This document shows positions 7,392-16,471 of a stretch of DNA of 44,710 bases, in pieces. This DNA comes from Chitinivibrionia bacterium. GTDB taxonomy: Bacteria > Fibrobacterota > Chitinivibrionia > Chitinivibrionales > Chitinivibrionaceae. The notes below the pieces were generated by a model. It was given only the letters and a program-made list of their open reading frames with translations. It searched no databases and was not told the DNA's origin. The DNA lies in contig WRAZ01000014.1 in the NCBI GenBank assembly GCA_009779925.1, positions 1 through 44,710 of the forward strand, written 5' to 3'. A program made the position numbers and the translations under genes. Each line of letters starts with the position of its first letter. Positions within the stretch are counted from its first letter, which is position 1.

Positions 7392-9891
7392 TATGGTTTT
7401 CCTTCTTAAATTCCTCTTTTAGGCTTTCCCTGATTTCGGGTTTTATCCGCTTTCCTTTGAGCGATTTAATCGGTTTTTTTGCGGGATTCGGCACACGTCT
7501 CGGAGCAAAAGTTTTCTTTTCGACGATGACTTCTTCACCGTCTTCCAGCTTATTGATGTGCTTGTTAATTTCTTCCAGTTTTTCGGCGTAATCATCGTTG
7601 TCGGGACTTTGTGTAAGCAGTCGTTCGTATATTTGTTTTGCCAAATACGGCTGTCCTTGCTCCAAATAAATCTGTGCGAAAGTCGGCGTTAAAATATGGT
7701 CGGGTAAAAGTTGCGCCGCTTCTTTCTGCACAAGCATTTTCTCGAATGCTTCTTTTTCGCTTATCGGCTCGGCTTTTTCTTCCTCTTCGTTAAATTTTTG
7801 CTCGGCATTTTCTAAAATTTGCGGGTGTTCCGCTTCTTTATGCAATGGTGGCATCGGCGCATTTTCTTCTTCTTCTTCAAGCAAGTGTTCGTCAGCGTCG
7901 AAAATTAGCGGGGCTTCTGTTTTTTCTGCAATCGGTTCTTCTGCGACGGGGTCTGCTATATCTTCTATAAAGAAAGGCAATTCCTCATCAGTCGGTTCTT
8001 CCGCTAATGGCTCAACTACCACTTCGGGAATGTCGGTGGCGAGTTCTTTTTTGTAGTCTTCAAAGGAATTGTCGAATTTTTCGCTCAAGATTTCCTCAAA
8101 ACCTTCTTCTGCGACTTCGGAAGCGCCTGTTTTTTCTTCGATTATTAAATTTTCGTCGTCAATAAAATCGTCTTCTAAAAAAGCGCTGTCAAAAATTAAT
8201 GGCTCTGCTTCATCAAAACGCGACGGCTTGGCTTCTTCTTCGATTTTAGTTTCGTTTTCTTCTTCTGAAATTATCGGCTCGATTATCTCTATGTCGTCAA
8301 TTATCGGTTCTTCTATTGGTGCGTCGTCTCCCATAATCGCTTCGAGTTCTGCATCTTCTTTGTCTGTAAAAAGTTTTTCGACATCCTCTGCTTCTTCTAT
8401 CTCTGCAATAAAATCGTCTTGGATTTCTTCTGTTTTTTCTTCGGCATCTTTTATCTCCGATATAAATTCGTCAAAATCGGTTGTATCAATAAAGAATGAG
8501 TCTTGTTCTTCGCTTGTATCAATGATTTCTTTGACGGCTTCTTCCTGCGCCGCTTCTTCTGCAATCATTTCGTTTAAATCTGCGGTGTCAAGAACAAATG
8601 GCTCTTCCTCAAATGATTGCTCAATGTTTGTCTCGTCAAGCTTTTCTTCTATATCTGTTATTGTTTCGAGCAAATCCGCCGCGACATCTTTAATAAACGG
8701 TGTTTCGCTTATATCTTGGGTTTCAGTCTCTTCTTCTTCGTCTATATATTGACCCTGAAGTATCGCCTCTTCGACTTCCGCTTCGATGGTGTCTTCGATT
8801 TCGGGTTTTGGCTTTTCTGTGAGAAATTCTTCTTCTTCGACAATTTCTTCTTCTTCTGCTTGTGGTTCTTCCAAGCCTGCAAAAGGGTCGTCAATTTCTT
8901 TTGGAGCGTTTTCGGCTTCAGTTTGCGGAGTTTCTTCTGTTTCAGATACGATTTCGGGGATAATTTCTTCGTTTTCTGTTTGTTCTTCTTGCTTTTCTTC
9001 TACAGTTTCTTCCTCTGAAGGTAGTGGGACATTCGCTTCTTCTTTGGATAGGAACATATCTTCTATTTTGTCAAAAGTCGGCTCTTCTTCGGGCGTTTTC
9101 TCTGCGGTTGGCTCTTGTGCAACTTCTTTTGGTTTTTCTTCTGTTTTTTCCGATTGTGGCTCTTCAGGTGATATTTCCAATTCTGTGAAAGGGGCTCCGA
9201 TGTCCGCAAGAATATCGTCGATTTCTGCTTCTTTTCCGGCAAGCAACTCGTCTCTGAATAATTGTTTTATGTCGGGCTCCGGTTCTGCTTCTGCTTCCGT
9301 TTGCGTCGTTTCTACCGCTTCGACTATTTCTACCGTTTCTGTTTTGTTTGCGTCGTCTTCTTCGCCAAATATTTCAGCCAAATCTTCTTCGTTCGTTTCT
9401 TCCGGAACATCGCCTGCTGAAGCGTCTGCTTTACTTGCAAATTGTTCCCAGTTTATTTCTTCTCCCAATATTTCGCGAATGTTGAATGCACCTTCATTTC
9501 TGGTAGTGAGTTTTTTCAGAAGCGAAGATTTTGGATTGCGCCGAAGTAGTAAATCCGCTACTGTGTGCGCTTTATCGGTGTCGCCTGTTTGTTCGTAAAT
9601 ATGGGCAAGTTTTTCCGTTGCCGCCTGATGCCCCGGCTCAAATTTTAGTATAGCGACTAATTGTTCTGTCGCAAGCGTATAACTTCCCTGTTCTATAAGG
9701 CAGAGCGCCAAAATAAAACGTCCTGTGGCATAATTCGGATGTTTTCCGACGCCGTCTTTTGCAATTTCAAACGCTTCGTCGTATTTTTTTGCTACTATTA
9801 AATTGTAAGCGTATCTCGCAAACAGAAGAGAATTCGGCTGAACACCCAACACATCTTTCATATAATCCTGCGAAATAACCAACTTACCCAT
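7375..9891 (-). CDS. TPR protein with long acidic Glu-rich linker
   Basis: The start at ATG 9891 (MGKLVISQDYMK, AGGAG five bases upstream) gives 838 residues; an in-frame ATG at 9960 is unsupported. Residues 1-130 hold TPR-like helices (LLFARYAYNLIVAKKYDEA, ATGRFILALCLIEQGSY). About 560 residues of very acidic, repetitive sequence rich in EEE, EEP and AEE follow and are probably disordered. Near residue 740 a further TPR unit (FAQIYLEQGQPYLAKQIYE) precedes a basic tail (RRVPNPAKKPIKSLKGKRIK). No signal peptide or membrane segment is evident. It heads the operon with the M24 peptidase and pilT, so a scaffold role linked to pili or the envelope is possible but unproven. Confidence 0.88.
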   Translation of the reverse strand: MGKLVISQDYMKDVLGVQPNSLLFARYAYNLIVAKKYDEAFEIAKDGVGKHPNYATGRFILALCLIEQGSYTLATEQLVAILKFEPGHQAATEKLAHIYEQTGDTDKAHTVADLLLRRNPKSSLLKKLTTRNEGAFNIREILGEEINWEQFASKADASAGDVPEETNEEDLAEIFGEEDDANKTETVEIVEAVETTQTEAEAEPEPDIKQLFRDELLAGKEAEIDDILADIGAPFTELEISPEEPQSEKTEEKPKEVAQEPTAEKTPEEEPTFDKIEDMFLSKEEANVPLPSEEETVEEKQEEQTENEEIIPEIVSETEETPQTEAENAPKEIDDPFAGLEEPQAEEEEIVEEEEFLTEKPKPEIEDTIEAEVEEAILQGQYIDEEEETETQDISETPFIKDVAADLLETITDIEEKLDETNIEQSFEEEPFVLDTADLNEMIAEEAAQEEAVKEIIDTSEEQDSFFIDTTDFDEFISEIKDAEEKTEEIQDDFIAEIEEAEDVEKLFTDKEDAELEAIMGDDAPIEEPIIDDIEIIEPIISEEENETKIEEEAKPSRFDEAEPLIFDSAFLEDDFIDDENLIIEEKTGASEVAEEGFEEILSEKFDNSFEDYKKELATDIPEVVVEPLAEEPTDEELPFFIEDIADPVAEEPIAEKTEAPLIFDADEHLLEEEEENAPMPPLHKEAEHPQILENAEQKFNEEEEKAEPISEKEAFEKMLVQKEAAQLLPDHILTPTFAQIYLEQGQPYLAKQIYERLLTQSPDNDDYAEKLEEINKHINKLEDGEEVIVEKKTFAPRRVPNPAKKPIKSLKGKRIKPEIRESLKEEFKKENHSDDEI

Positions 9892-9928
9892 AGTTTCTCC
9901 TACAAAAAAACGCCTCGTAAATTCGACT

Positions 9929-9957
9929 AAAATACTTTTTTCCCAAGCCAAAAGCAA
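9929..9957 (-). promoter_or_regulatory. sigma70-like promoter of the TPR-pepP-pilT operon
   Basis: On the minus strand TTGCTT (9952-9957) is followed after 17 bases by TATTTT (9929-9934), 38 bases upstream of the ATG at 9891. Spacing and hexamers match other promoter candidates in this window, such as those of gap and the siaA-like gene. Confidence 0.55.
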
Positions 9958-10008
9958 CAAAAAACACCATTACCTGCAAAATTAGCGAAAAAAAATGTAA
10001 AAAGGCTA

Positions 10009-11394
10009 TTATCTGCTCAACAATCCTTGCCATTTATGGAACGATTTTAAGGCGAAATTGTCGGTCATTCCGCAAACGTAATCGGCGGCGAGCTGTAGTT
10101 TGTTGTAGGTTGTTTGCTTTGTGAATTTTTTGTAAATGAAACGATAATTTGTCGAAATCATCTCGTAAAATCTGTTGTGAAGCGGGTTATCGCTTTTGCC
10201 GTCAACAAGAACCACGGGTATAAGTTCGCCAAGCAAATAATTTATCGTGTTAAAGCCGATAATTTCGTTTTCGAGAATGGATTTGTCTCTGAAAATTATT
10301 TCTCCGCCTATGTTTTTAAGCGCCTTTGCGGTAGTTTGCGCGTATGAATTTTGCAGTAAATCGAAGTCGTATTCGCCTGCTGTTATTTTGTCGGAATTTT
10401 TGCAAAACTCGTCAACTACAGCTTCTATCATAAAGTTTTGGACAATAACCCGCAAATGCTGAATTGCAAGTTCGAGCCGATTTTGGTAGTCAGCGGAAAT
10501 TCCGTCGTGGAATATCGAAAATTCGTTTATTAAGTCAAGTTTTTTCTCTTCCTCGCTTATGGAAATGTCCAAAAGGCGATTTTGCAGAAATTCTACAATA
10601 ATGTTTTTGGTCAAAATGCCTTTTTTGCAAGCGTCTTCGATGTCGGCAACGCAATACGCGATGTCGTCTGCCGCCTCCAAAAGCGGGGTCAGCGGAAAAC
10701 GTCCGTTTAAATTAAATGTTTTTTGAATGTCGCGATATGCGTCTTCTTCCGAGGCGAAAAATCCATACTTTTTGCGTGAAAGCCCCTTGCCTTTTTGATT
10801 ACCTTCAAGCGACGAAAACGGATATTTTACCAAAGTTGCAAGAACGGCGTGGGTCAAATTCATCCCGTCGTGGTCTTTCACAAAATGAAGCTTGCGCAAA
10901 ACCCTAAATGTCTGCACATTCCCGTCAAAAAACAGTAAATCCTGCTTTTCCTGCGGTGATAAATCGTTTGCTACCTGTGGGTTTTTCTCAAAAAACGTCT
11001 TGAAAAACCACCGCATACTGTCCTCGCCGAAATGTCCGAAAGGCGGATTTCCCAAGTCGTGAATAAGCCCCGCGGTCGCTAAAATCGAGGGAATACAACC
11101 AATTTTTTCCTCGCTCAAATCACCCTGCTCAACAAGTCGTTTTTCGACCGAAAGTCCAATCGAACGTCCCAGCGATGATACTTCCAACGAATGCGTAAGT
11201 CGAGTGCGAACAAAATCGCCTTTATCCAACTGAAACACCTGCGTTTTGTCCTGCAAACGTCGAAACGCCGACGAAAAAATAACCCGCGTAAAGTCGTTCT
11301 CAAACGGGTTTCTGTAGTCGCTCGCGGCAATTTGCGATTCGCGAAATCGTTTCGGTATCAAAAATCTGTCAAAATTTTTTTTTGTCTTTTCCAT
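10009..11394 (-). CDS. dgt: dGTPase-like HD-domain triphosphohydrolase
   Basis: This 461-residue protein of the deoxyguanosinetriphosphate triphosphohydrolase-like family hydrolyses dNTPs to nucleoside and triphosphate. HD-domain metal ligands are visible in TRLTHSLEVSSLGR and in GLIHDLGNPPFGHFGED; later, EAADDIAYCVADIEDA is also typical. ATG 11394 (MEKTKKNFDRF) is preferred because GGAG then sits nine bases upstream, whereas the ATG at 11403 is only two bases from it. It lies 23 bases downstream of dnaA on the same strand and is probably co-transcribed, which would link dNTP pool control to initiation. Confidence 0.92.
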   Translation of the reverse strand: MEKTKKNFDRFLIPKRFRESQIAASDYRNPFENDFTRVIFSSAFRRLQDKTQVFQLDKGDFVRTRLTHSLEVSSLGRSIGLSVEKRLVEQGDLSEEKIGCIPSILATAGLIHDLGNPPFGHFGEDSMRWFFKTFFEKNPQVANDLSPQEKQDLLFFDGNVQTFRVLRKLHFVKDHDGMNLTHAVLATLVKYPFSSLEGNQKGKGLSRKKYGFFASEEDAYRDIQKTFNLNGRFPLTPLLEAADDIAYCVADIEDACKKGILTKNIIVEFLQNRLLDISISEEEKKLDLINEFSIFHDGISADYQNRLELAIQHLRVIVQNFMIEAVVDEFCKNSDKITAGEYDFDLLQNSYAQTTAKALKNIGGEIIFRDKSILENEIIGFNTINYLLGELIPVVLVDGKSDNPLHNRFYEMISTNYRFIYKKFTKQTTYNKLQLAADYVCGMTDNFALKSFHKWQGLLSR

Positions 11395-11417
11395 ATTATA
11401 CATATCTCCTTTTTCTT

Positions 11418-12797
11418 TTAATTTCTCGCTAAAATTCCAATAATCTCCTTAACCTCTACTGCAACACTCTTATCGCTCATCTTGCTTTCCACCTCTTTCA
11501 CCGAATGTAAAACAGTGGCGTGGCTTTTTCCGCCTAATTCGTTTCCGATTTGTGCAAGTGATAGCGAAGTGTAGTTTTTCAACAGATAAACCGCGACGTG
11601 TCTTGCCCACGAAATTTGCGCGACGCGGCTTTTTCCAGCGAGAGTTTCCAAGTCTATTTTGTAATACGAGCAAACAGCCGCTAAAATTGTTTTTGCCGAG
11701 TGATAACCCTTGACGGGCTCTAATCGCCGATTTTTCAGCACTTTTCTGACGGCATTGCTTGTTGTCGTTTCTCCCGAATGCGAAACCGAAGCGGCAATGT
11801 TGGCGACAATTCCCTGCAACTCGTGAATGTTTTCGCTACAATTTTCTACTATGTATTCTATTTCGTCTTCGGAAATTTTGATTTTATTTTTTTTCAGCAT
11901 ATTTTCTAAAATAGCTCTGCGTGTTTCAATGTTTTCCACGCCCAGTTTTACTGAAAGCCCCCACTGAAATCTCGAAATAAGTCGCTCCGTAATTCCGCTT
12001 AACTCCGACGGCGCGCAGTTTGCCGTAATAACAATTTGCTTGTTTTCGCGGTGAAATTTGTTGAAAATTTTGTATAATTCGAGTTGCGCTTCTTTTTTGC
12101 TCGATAATTCGTGAATGTTGTCGAAAAGTACGACTTTTGCTTTATTGAAAGCGTTTTCAAAGTCGTTGTAAGTGTCTTTTCCCAAATGCGCCGAAAAAAT
12201 TCTGTAAAATTGCGCTCCCGAAACCAGAATAACTTGGCTTTGCGGAATTGTTTTTGTGATTTCGTTTGCGATGGCGTGTAAAATGTGTGTTTTGCCGACT
12301 CCCGCTTTTCCGTATATATAGAAGGGATTGTATTGCCGCATTTGCCCGGGGGCGTTTGCAATTCCCGCGGCGCTTCCCGCGGCAAGACGGTTTTCGTAGG
12401 CGCTTATAAAATTGTCAAAAGTATAATGCTTGTTCACAGGATGCGAAAGGAATGCTTTTTTGTCTGTTTTTGGAGTATCTACCGATGGGGCTTGCGGCAA
12501 ATCCTGCTTTTTTTCACGGAAGTCGTTATCTTTTTCGCCTGCGACCGAAAAATACATATCCACAAAATTTTCGTCTATGCTTTTGGCGATTTTGCAGAGT
12601 TTTTGTTTGTATCTGGCGTTTATAATTTGCGGCGCAAAGTTGTTCGCTGTTTCCAAACAGAGCGTTCCGTCGTCGTATTTTATGGGTTTTAGCGGCTTAA
12701 GTCGATTTTCGATGACCGTTTCTTGAAATTCTTTTTTCTCTGTCGCCTGCGTTATAATTCCGTCCCAAAGCGTTTTTGCACTGATTTTTTTCGCCAT
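11418..12797 (-). CDS. dnaA: chromosomal replication initiator DnaA
   Basis: The start at ATG 12797 (MAKKISAKTLW) gives 459 residues; the in-frame ATG at 12839 lacks support. Domain I spans residues 1-90, a short linker runs to about 120, and the AAA+ domain has Walker A GKAGVGKT (163-170), Walker B VVLFDN (223-227) and the arginine-finger segment ERLISRFQWGL (271-281). Domain IV has a helix-turn-helix ending in the signature GGKSHATVLHS (422-432). Two deviations stand out: the usual Walker B DD is DN (N227), and the base-contacting RDH of the signature is KSH. It binds origin DnaA boxes and opens DNA with ATP. Neighbours rpmH-rnpA-yidC form the classical dnaA-type region. Confidence 0.95.
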   Translation of the reverse strand: MAKKISAKTLWDGIITQATEKKEFQETVIENRLKPLKPIKYDDGTLCLETANNFAPQIINARYKQKLCKIAKSIDENFVDMYFSVAGEKDNDFREKKQDLPQAPSVDTPKTDKKAFLSHPVNKHYTFDNFISAYENRLAAGSAAGIANAPGQMRQYNPFYIYGKAGVGKTHILHAIANEITKTIPQSQVILVSGAQFYRIFSAHLGKDTYNDFENAFNKAKVVLFDNIHELSSKKEAQLELYKIFNKFHRENKQIVITANCAPSELSGITERLISRFQWGLSVKLGVENIETRRAILENMLKKNKIKISEDEIEYIVENCSENIHELQGIVANIAASVSHSGETTTSNAVRKVLKNRRLEPVKGYHSAKTILAAVCSYYKIDLETLAGKSRVAQISWARHVAVYLLKNYTSLSLAQIGNELGGKSHATVLHSVKEVESKMSDKSVAVEVKEIIGILARN

Positions 12798-12931
12798 ATT
12801 TATAAAAAACCTTTCTTTAGTTTTACAAAAAAATAACAAATATTACAAGTTGTATTGATTTTTGCTATTGGAAAATACTATATTCCACTGCAAATTATGG
12901 GTTGAAAATTAAATTTCGAGGAGATATAGAG
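12798..12931. other. dnaA-rpmH divergent intergenic region
   Basis: This AT-rich spacer separates divergent dnaA and rpmH. It holds an rpmH promoter candidate and TATAGTATTTT on the minus strand upstream of dnaA. I see no TTATCCACA-type DnaA boxes or iteron cluster, so there is no evidence that oriC lies here. Confidence 0.5.
12855..12884 (+). promoter_or_regulatory. promoter of the rpmH-rnpA-yidD-yidC-nadC operon
   Basis: TTGATT (12855-12860), an 18-base spacer and TATATT (12879-12884) lie 47 bases before the rpmH ATG. Because the region is AT-rich the match is suggestive only. Confidence 0.5.
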
Positions 12932-13075
12932 ATGAAAAGAACCTATCAGCCGTCCAAAAGGAAGAGAGCTAACACTCACGGTTTTCGCGCAAGAATGGCT
13001 ACTAAAGCGGGAAGAGACGTCCTTAAAAGAAGACGGGCAAAAGGTAGAAAAAACTTGACTACGGTCAATGTTTAA
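12932..13075 (+). CDS. rpmH: 50S ribosomal protein L34
   Basis: The 47-residue product [18 protein letters not shown] ... [10 protein letters not shown] is unmistakably bL34, a very basic protein of the large ribosomal subunit. It has the standard MKRTYQPS start, the central THGFRARM segment and a Lys/Arg-rich tail. GAGGAG lies about eight bases upstream of the ATG. The stop is six bases before the rnpA start, the usual arrangement. Confidence 0.97.
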   Translation: MKRTYQPSKRKRANTHGFRARMATKAGRDVLKRRRAKGRKNLTTVNV

Positions 13076-13081
13076 GGCTTA

Positions 13082-13465
13082 ATGAGGAACTGCTATAAAA
13101 AAGCGTTTCGCCTGAAAAAACAGAAAGAAATCGCAAGTCTTGTGCGTAATGCGCAACGAAATGATTGCGGTTTTTTTGTTGTTGTGTATGAAAAGAATGG
13201 CTTGGCGCAAGACAGGTTTAATGTTTTGGTGTCAAGAAGAAACGGTGGTGCGGTTGAGAGAGTCCGCATAAAAAGGATTTACAGAGAAGCATACATCAAC
13301 ACGCCTGTTGTGAGCGATGGAAGCTTCTACGATATTTTGGTGCGACCTGCCGTAAGCAAACAGCACGAATTCGGAGAAATCCTGAAACTTTACGGGAAAT
13401 GGCGCAATGAGACGATTAAAAACGATTGTGGCAAATTCGCTTTACTTTCTGATACAGTTTGTTAA
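13082..13465 (+). CDS. rnpA: ribonuclease P protein component
   Basis: This 127-residue protein subunit of RNase P assists the catalytic RNA in tRNA 5' maturation. The family signature is present in the variant form VSRRNGGAVERVRIKRIYREAY (about residues 50-72; usually VSRKxGxAVxRNxxKRxxRE). The N-terminal basic RLKKQKEIASLVRN is typical. It sits directly behind rpmH, and its last 59 bases overlap yidD in another frame, a common compaction at this locus. The C-terminal tail FALLSDTVC lies in that overlap. Confidence 0.92.
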   Translation: MRNCYKKAFRLKKQKEIASLVRNAQRNDCGFFVVVYEKNGLAQDRFNVLVSRRNGGAVERVRIKRIYREAYINTPVVSDGSFYDILVRPAVSKQHEFGEILKLYGKWRNETIKNDCGKFALLSDTVC

Positions 13466-13664
13466 ACAAATTTTTGGTATGCCGAGCGGAACTTGTCGGC
13501 ACATCCCGACTTGTTCGCAATTCGCGCGCGAAGCTATTATCGAACTTCCGTTGCATTTGGCGGTATTGCGAATTTTGGGGCGGCTTTTGCGTTGCAATCC
13601 ACTTGGAACTTATGGATTTGACCCTGTAATCAAAACAGAAAAAATTTATTCAAAGGAAAAATAA
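13407..13664 (+). CDS. yidD: membrane protein insertion efficiency factor YidD
   Basis: This 85-residue YidD homologue carries the family hallmark cysteines and motif C(R)HIPTCSQFAREAI (residues 30-43), then RLLRCNPLGTYGFDPV. It is a small amphipathic protein at the inner membrane that aids YidC-dependent insertion. The start overlaps rnpA by 59 bases, and its stop is immediately followed by the yidC ATG. Confidence 0.93.
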   Translation: MRRLKTIVANSLYFLIQFVKQIFGMPSGTCRHIPTCSQFAREAIIELPLHLAVLRILGRLLRCNPLGTYGFDPVIKTEKIYSKEK

Positions 13665-15458
13665 ATGAAAAAAGAAACACTGCTTGGCTTTGCCATACTT
13701 ATCGCGGGATTTTGGTTTTTTAATTCTCCGCATTACTATCGACTAATCGGACAACCCTTTCCGTTTGACGCACAAACACAGCAAGCGGAGGCGCAACAAA
13801 CGCAACAAAACCTGATTGACGAACTTCGTGCGCAGGCGGATATTGTTGTAAGGCAAGAGCAAGAACGCGCTCTTTTATATATAAGCGAAAGTTCGGACGA
13901 TGAATACGCAGACAGCGTTGAAGTTATAGCGCCGCCGAGGCAAATAATCCTTGAAAACAATGTTCTGCGATTGACAATCGACGAAATCGGAGCGAGAATA
14001 ACCTCTGCGCAAGCATTAGACTTTACTTACGGAAGAGGGCATAAAAGAGAGGGCGAAACAGTCGAAATTATTTCTGACACAAATATCGGAATTATGACTA
14101 CCGCAATAGGTCCCAACGACTTATCGCGAACAAGATTTTTCTTTGATGAAGAAGAGTCAAACGAAAGCAGGGCGATTTTTACGTCGCTCCTCAATGGTGA
14201 AACGGTGCGTAAAGTTTTTGAGTTAAACGAGAATTCCCACCTTGTAAATTTCAGAAAGCAGTCGGATTTGCTTGCTCAGCAGGCAAGTTTTGTGGCGCTT
14301 AAGGGCGGTGTTGCCGAAAGCGAAAGCGACGACGATCGTTCGCCGCCGTTTAGCGAAAGATACATAACAATAGCCTCGGATGGCAACAAAATAGAACGCC
14401 TTACGGTCGGAAGAGCGGAAACGCGCGAAAGGTCGGGGCTTTTTGATTGGGTTGCGCTCAATTCAAAATATTTTATGTTTGCGCTGATACCGCACGACAG
14501 AGTAAATCGCGACTTAACTATTTCGTCATTTGTCATAAACGAGCGTGCAAAAGTCGAGGGAATAAACATAAATTATGCGTTTGAATTCGGCAAAAATCCT
14601 CCTCGCGGCGCAAATCTCAGAGACGACAACTATGTCGAATACACAGTGTTTATAGGACCTTCTCGCCATTCTTATTTAACGGAAGCGGGTGTGGGCTTGG
14701 AAAGAACGCTTTTTAGAGGCTACGGTTGGTTTTTCCGCGCAGACTTGTGGTTTCCGCCCTTATGTGAAGGGGTTTTGTGGTTTTTGAACTTCTTCGGAAA
14801 ACTTGTCGGAGACTATGGTATTTCAATCCTTTTATTGACGCTTTTGCTTAAAATCGTGACATTCCCGCTTTCGCAGGCTAGCATAAATTCTATGGCGGCA
14901 ATGCAGGTATTGCAACCAAAAATCCAAGATATTCAGAAAAAATATAAGGATAACAAGCAGCTTCAACAGCAAAAAATTCTTGAATTATATCAGAGCGAGG
15001 GCATAAATCCGTTGGCAAGTTTGGGCGGTTGCATTCCGTTGCTTGTCCAAATGCCGATAATGATTGCGCTCTTTATTGTTTTGCGCAAGGCGGTGGAACT
15101 TCGCGGTGAAACGACGTTCTTTTTGCCGTGGGTACACGATTTATCGTCGGCGGAAGTACTTTTCAGGCTGCCGTTTACAATTCCGTTCTATGGCGATAAC
15201 TTCGCAATTTTACCGATTGCTATGGCAGGGCTTATGTTTGTGCAAAACAAAATGACGATAAAAGACCCCAACCAAATCGCTATGGTTTATCTGATGCCTG
15301 TAATAATGCTTGTGATGTTTAACAACTTCCCTGCAGGTCTTACGCTTTACTTCGGTTTCTCAAGCTTGTTGCAGATAATTCAGCAAAAGTTTTTCGTAAA
15401 AAAGCCTGTTGTGTCGCAAGCAGTGGTAGTTGATACCACAAAAGGTAAGAAAAAATGA
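13665..15458 (+). CDS. yidC: membrane protein insertase YidC/Oxa1
   Basis: This 597-residue inner-membrane insertase works alone or with SecYEG. An N-terminal anchor (LLGFAILIAGFWFF) is followed by a periplasmic domain of about 310 residues with a Gln-rich start (QTQQAEAQQTQQN). The conserved transmembrane core (about 370-575) contains YGISILLLTLLLKI, the cytoplasmic hairpin MAAMQVLQPKIQDIQKKYKD, and GGCIPLLVQMPIMIALF. The long periplasmic domain is typical of Gram-negative YidC. The C-terminus is short and basic (TTKGKKK). nadC starts within its stop codon (ATGA overlap). Confidence 0.96.
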   Translation: MKKETLLGFAILIAGFWFFNSPHYYRLIGQPFPFDAQTQQAEAQQTQQNLIDELRAQADIVVRQEQERALLYISESSDDEYADSVEVIAPPRQIILENNVLRLTIDEIGARITSAQALDFTYGRGHKREGETVEIISDTNIGIMTTAIGPNDLSRTRFFFDEEESNESRAIFTSLLNGETVRKVFELNENSHLVNFRKQSDLLAQQASFVALKGGVAESESDDDRSPPFSERYITIASDGNKIERLTVGRAETRERSGLFDWVALNSKYFMFALIPHDRVNRDLTISSFVINERAKVEGININYAFEFGKNPPRGANLRDDNYVEYTVFIGPSRHSYLTEAGVGLERTLFRGYGWFFRADLWFPPLCEGVLWFLNFFGKLVGDYGISILLLTLLLKIVTFPLSQASINSMAAMQVLQPKIQDIQKKYKDNKQLQQQKILELYQSEGINPLASLGGCIPLLVQMPIMIALFIVLRKAVELRGETTFFLPWVHDLSSAEVLFRLPFTIPFYGDNFAILPIAMAGLMFVQNKMTIKDPNQIAMVYLMPVIMLVMFNNFPAGLTLYFGFSSLLQIIQQKFFVKKPVVSQAVVVDTTKGKKK

Positions 15459-16303
15459 GCAAGCAAATCCGAAATCTTCTCCTGACAGCGTTTGAAGAAG
15501 ATTTCGGCGCCGACGGCGATATTACGACCAACGCAATTTTTAACGAAGACAAAAAAGTTTGCGCGCAAATAAAATCCAAAGAAAACGGTATTCTTTCGGG
15601 CGCAAAATTCATAGCGCCCGCCTTTGAAGCATTAGACGAAAACTGTAAAGTACGCGTTCTTAAAACAGACGGCGACAAACTTGAAGCCGGAACGGTAATC
15701 GCCGAAATAGACGGCGGAATAAGAGGAATTCTTGCGGGGGAGCGCACTGTTCTTAATTTATTGCAAAGATTTTCGGGAATTGCAACCGCGACAAATAAAC
15801 TAGTGCAAAAAATCGCCCACACAAACGCCAAAATTCTTGATACGCGAAAAACAACCGCGGGGCTTCGCGCTTTTGAAAAGGAGGCGGTTGTTCACGGCGG
15901 CGGGGTAAATCATCGTTTCGGGCTTTTTGATATGATACTTATTAAAGACACGCACGTGTTTGCGGCAGGCGGTCCCGACCTTGCAGTAAAAAAAGTGCAA
16001 GAAAAATACGCAAAATCTTTACGAACGCCGAAAATTGAAGTGGAAGTGCAAAGTTTGCAGGAATTCAAAAAAGCGCTCTCGGTAAATCCAAACAGAATTA
16101 TGCTTGATAATATGTCGCTTTTCGATATGAAAACTGCCGTAGAACAAAGAAATAAACTTTCGTCGCTTTGCAAAATTGAGGCGAGCGGCAATGTAAATGA
16201 AGACACAATATCACAAATAGCTGAAACCGGTGTGGACTTTATATCGGTCGGAGCCATCACACATTCGGTAAAATCACTTGACATACACTTGAAAATAGTG
16301 TGA
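15455..16303 (+). CDS. nadC: quinolinate phosphoribosyltransferase (nicotinate-nucleotide pyrophosphorylase)
   Basis: This 282-residue enzyme converts quinolinate and PRPP to nicotinate mononucleotide, CO2 and PPi in de novo NAD synthesis. The family motif DTRKTTAGLRAFEKEAV (about 128-144) continues into HGGGVNHRFGLFDMILIKDTH, and ASGNVNEDTI and GVDFISVGAITHS lie near the C-terminus. Length is normal. The four-base overlap with yidC shows translational coupling. Its place at the end of the ribosome/insertase operon is less usual than the jag or mnmE genes often found there. Confidence 0.95.
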   Translation: MSKQIRNLLLTAFEEDFGADGDITTNAIFNEDKKVCAQIKSKENGILSGAKFIAPAFEALDENCKVRVLKTDGDKLEAGTVIAEIDGGIRGILAGERTVLNLLQRFSGIATATNKLVQKIAHTNAKILDTRKTTAGLRAFEKEAVVHGGGVNHRFGLFDMILIKDTHVFAAGGPDLAVKKVQEKYAKSLRTPKIEVEVQSLQEFKKALSVNPNRIMLDNMSLFDMKTAVEQRNKLSSLCKIEASGNVNEDTISQIAETGVDFISVGAITHSVKSLDIHLKIV

Positions 16304-16471
16304 TGTTTAAGGAAAATTCTTGTAAAATATGTGAAAATATGCCAAAAATGCAAGAAAAAACAAAAAAATGATGCTTTTGTGCTTTTTTTGTAGTATTTAC
16401 GTATGAGCATATATTATATTAAACCTGTGTTTTTAATAAAAATTTTAATTTTTGTGTTTAGGGGGTATCCT

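Noticed and set aside
8069-9598. Long Ser/Phe-rich plus-strand frames opposite the TPR/Glu-rich protein.
   Set aside because: They are the antisense of GAA/GAG-rich coding sequence (TTC/TCT codons), with no independent evidence of translation.
12798-12931. oriC between dnaA and rpmH.
   Set aside because: The spacer is only 134 bases and has promoters but no clustered 9-mers or AT-rich 13-mers that can be recognised as an origin.
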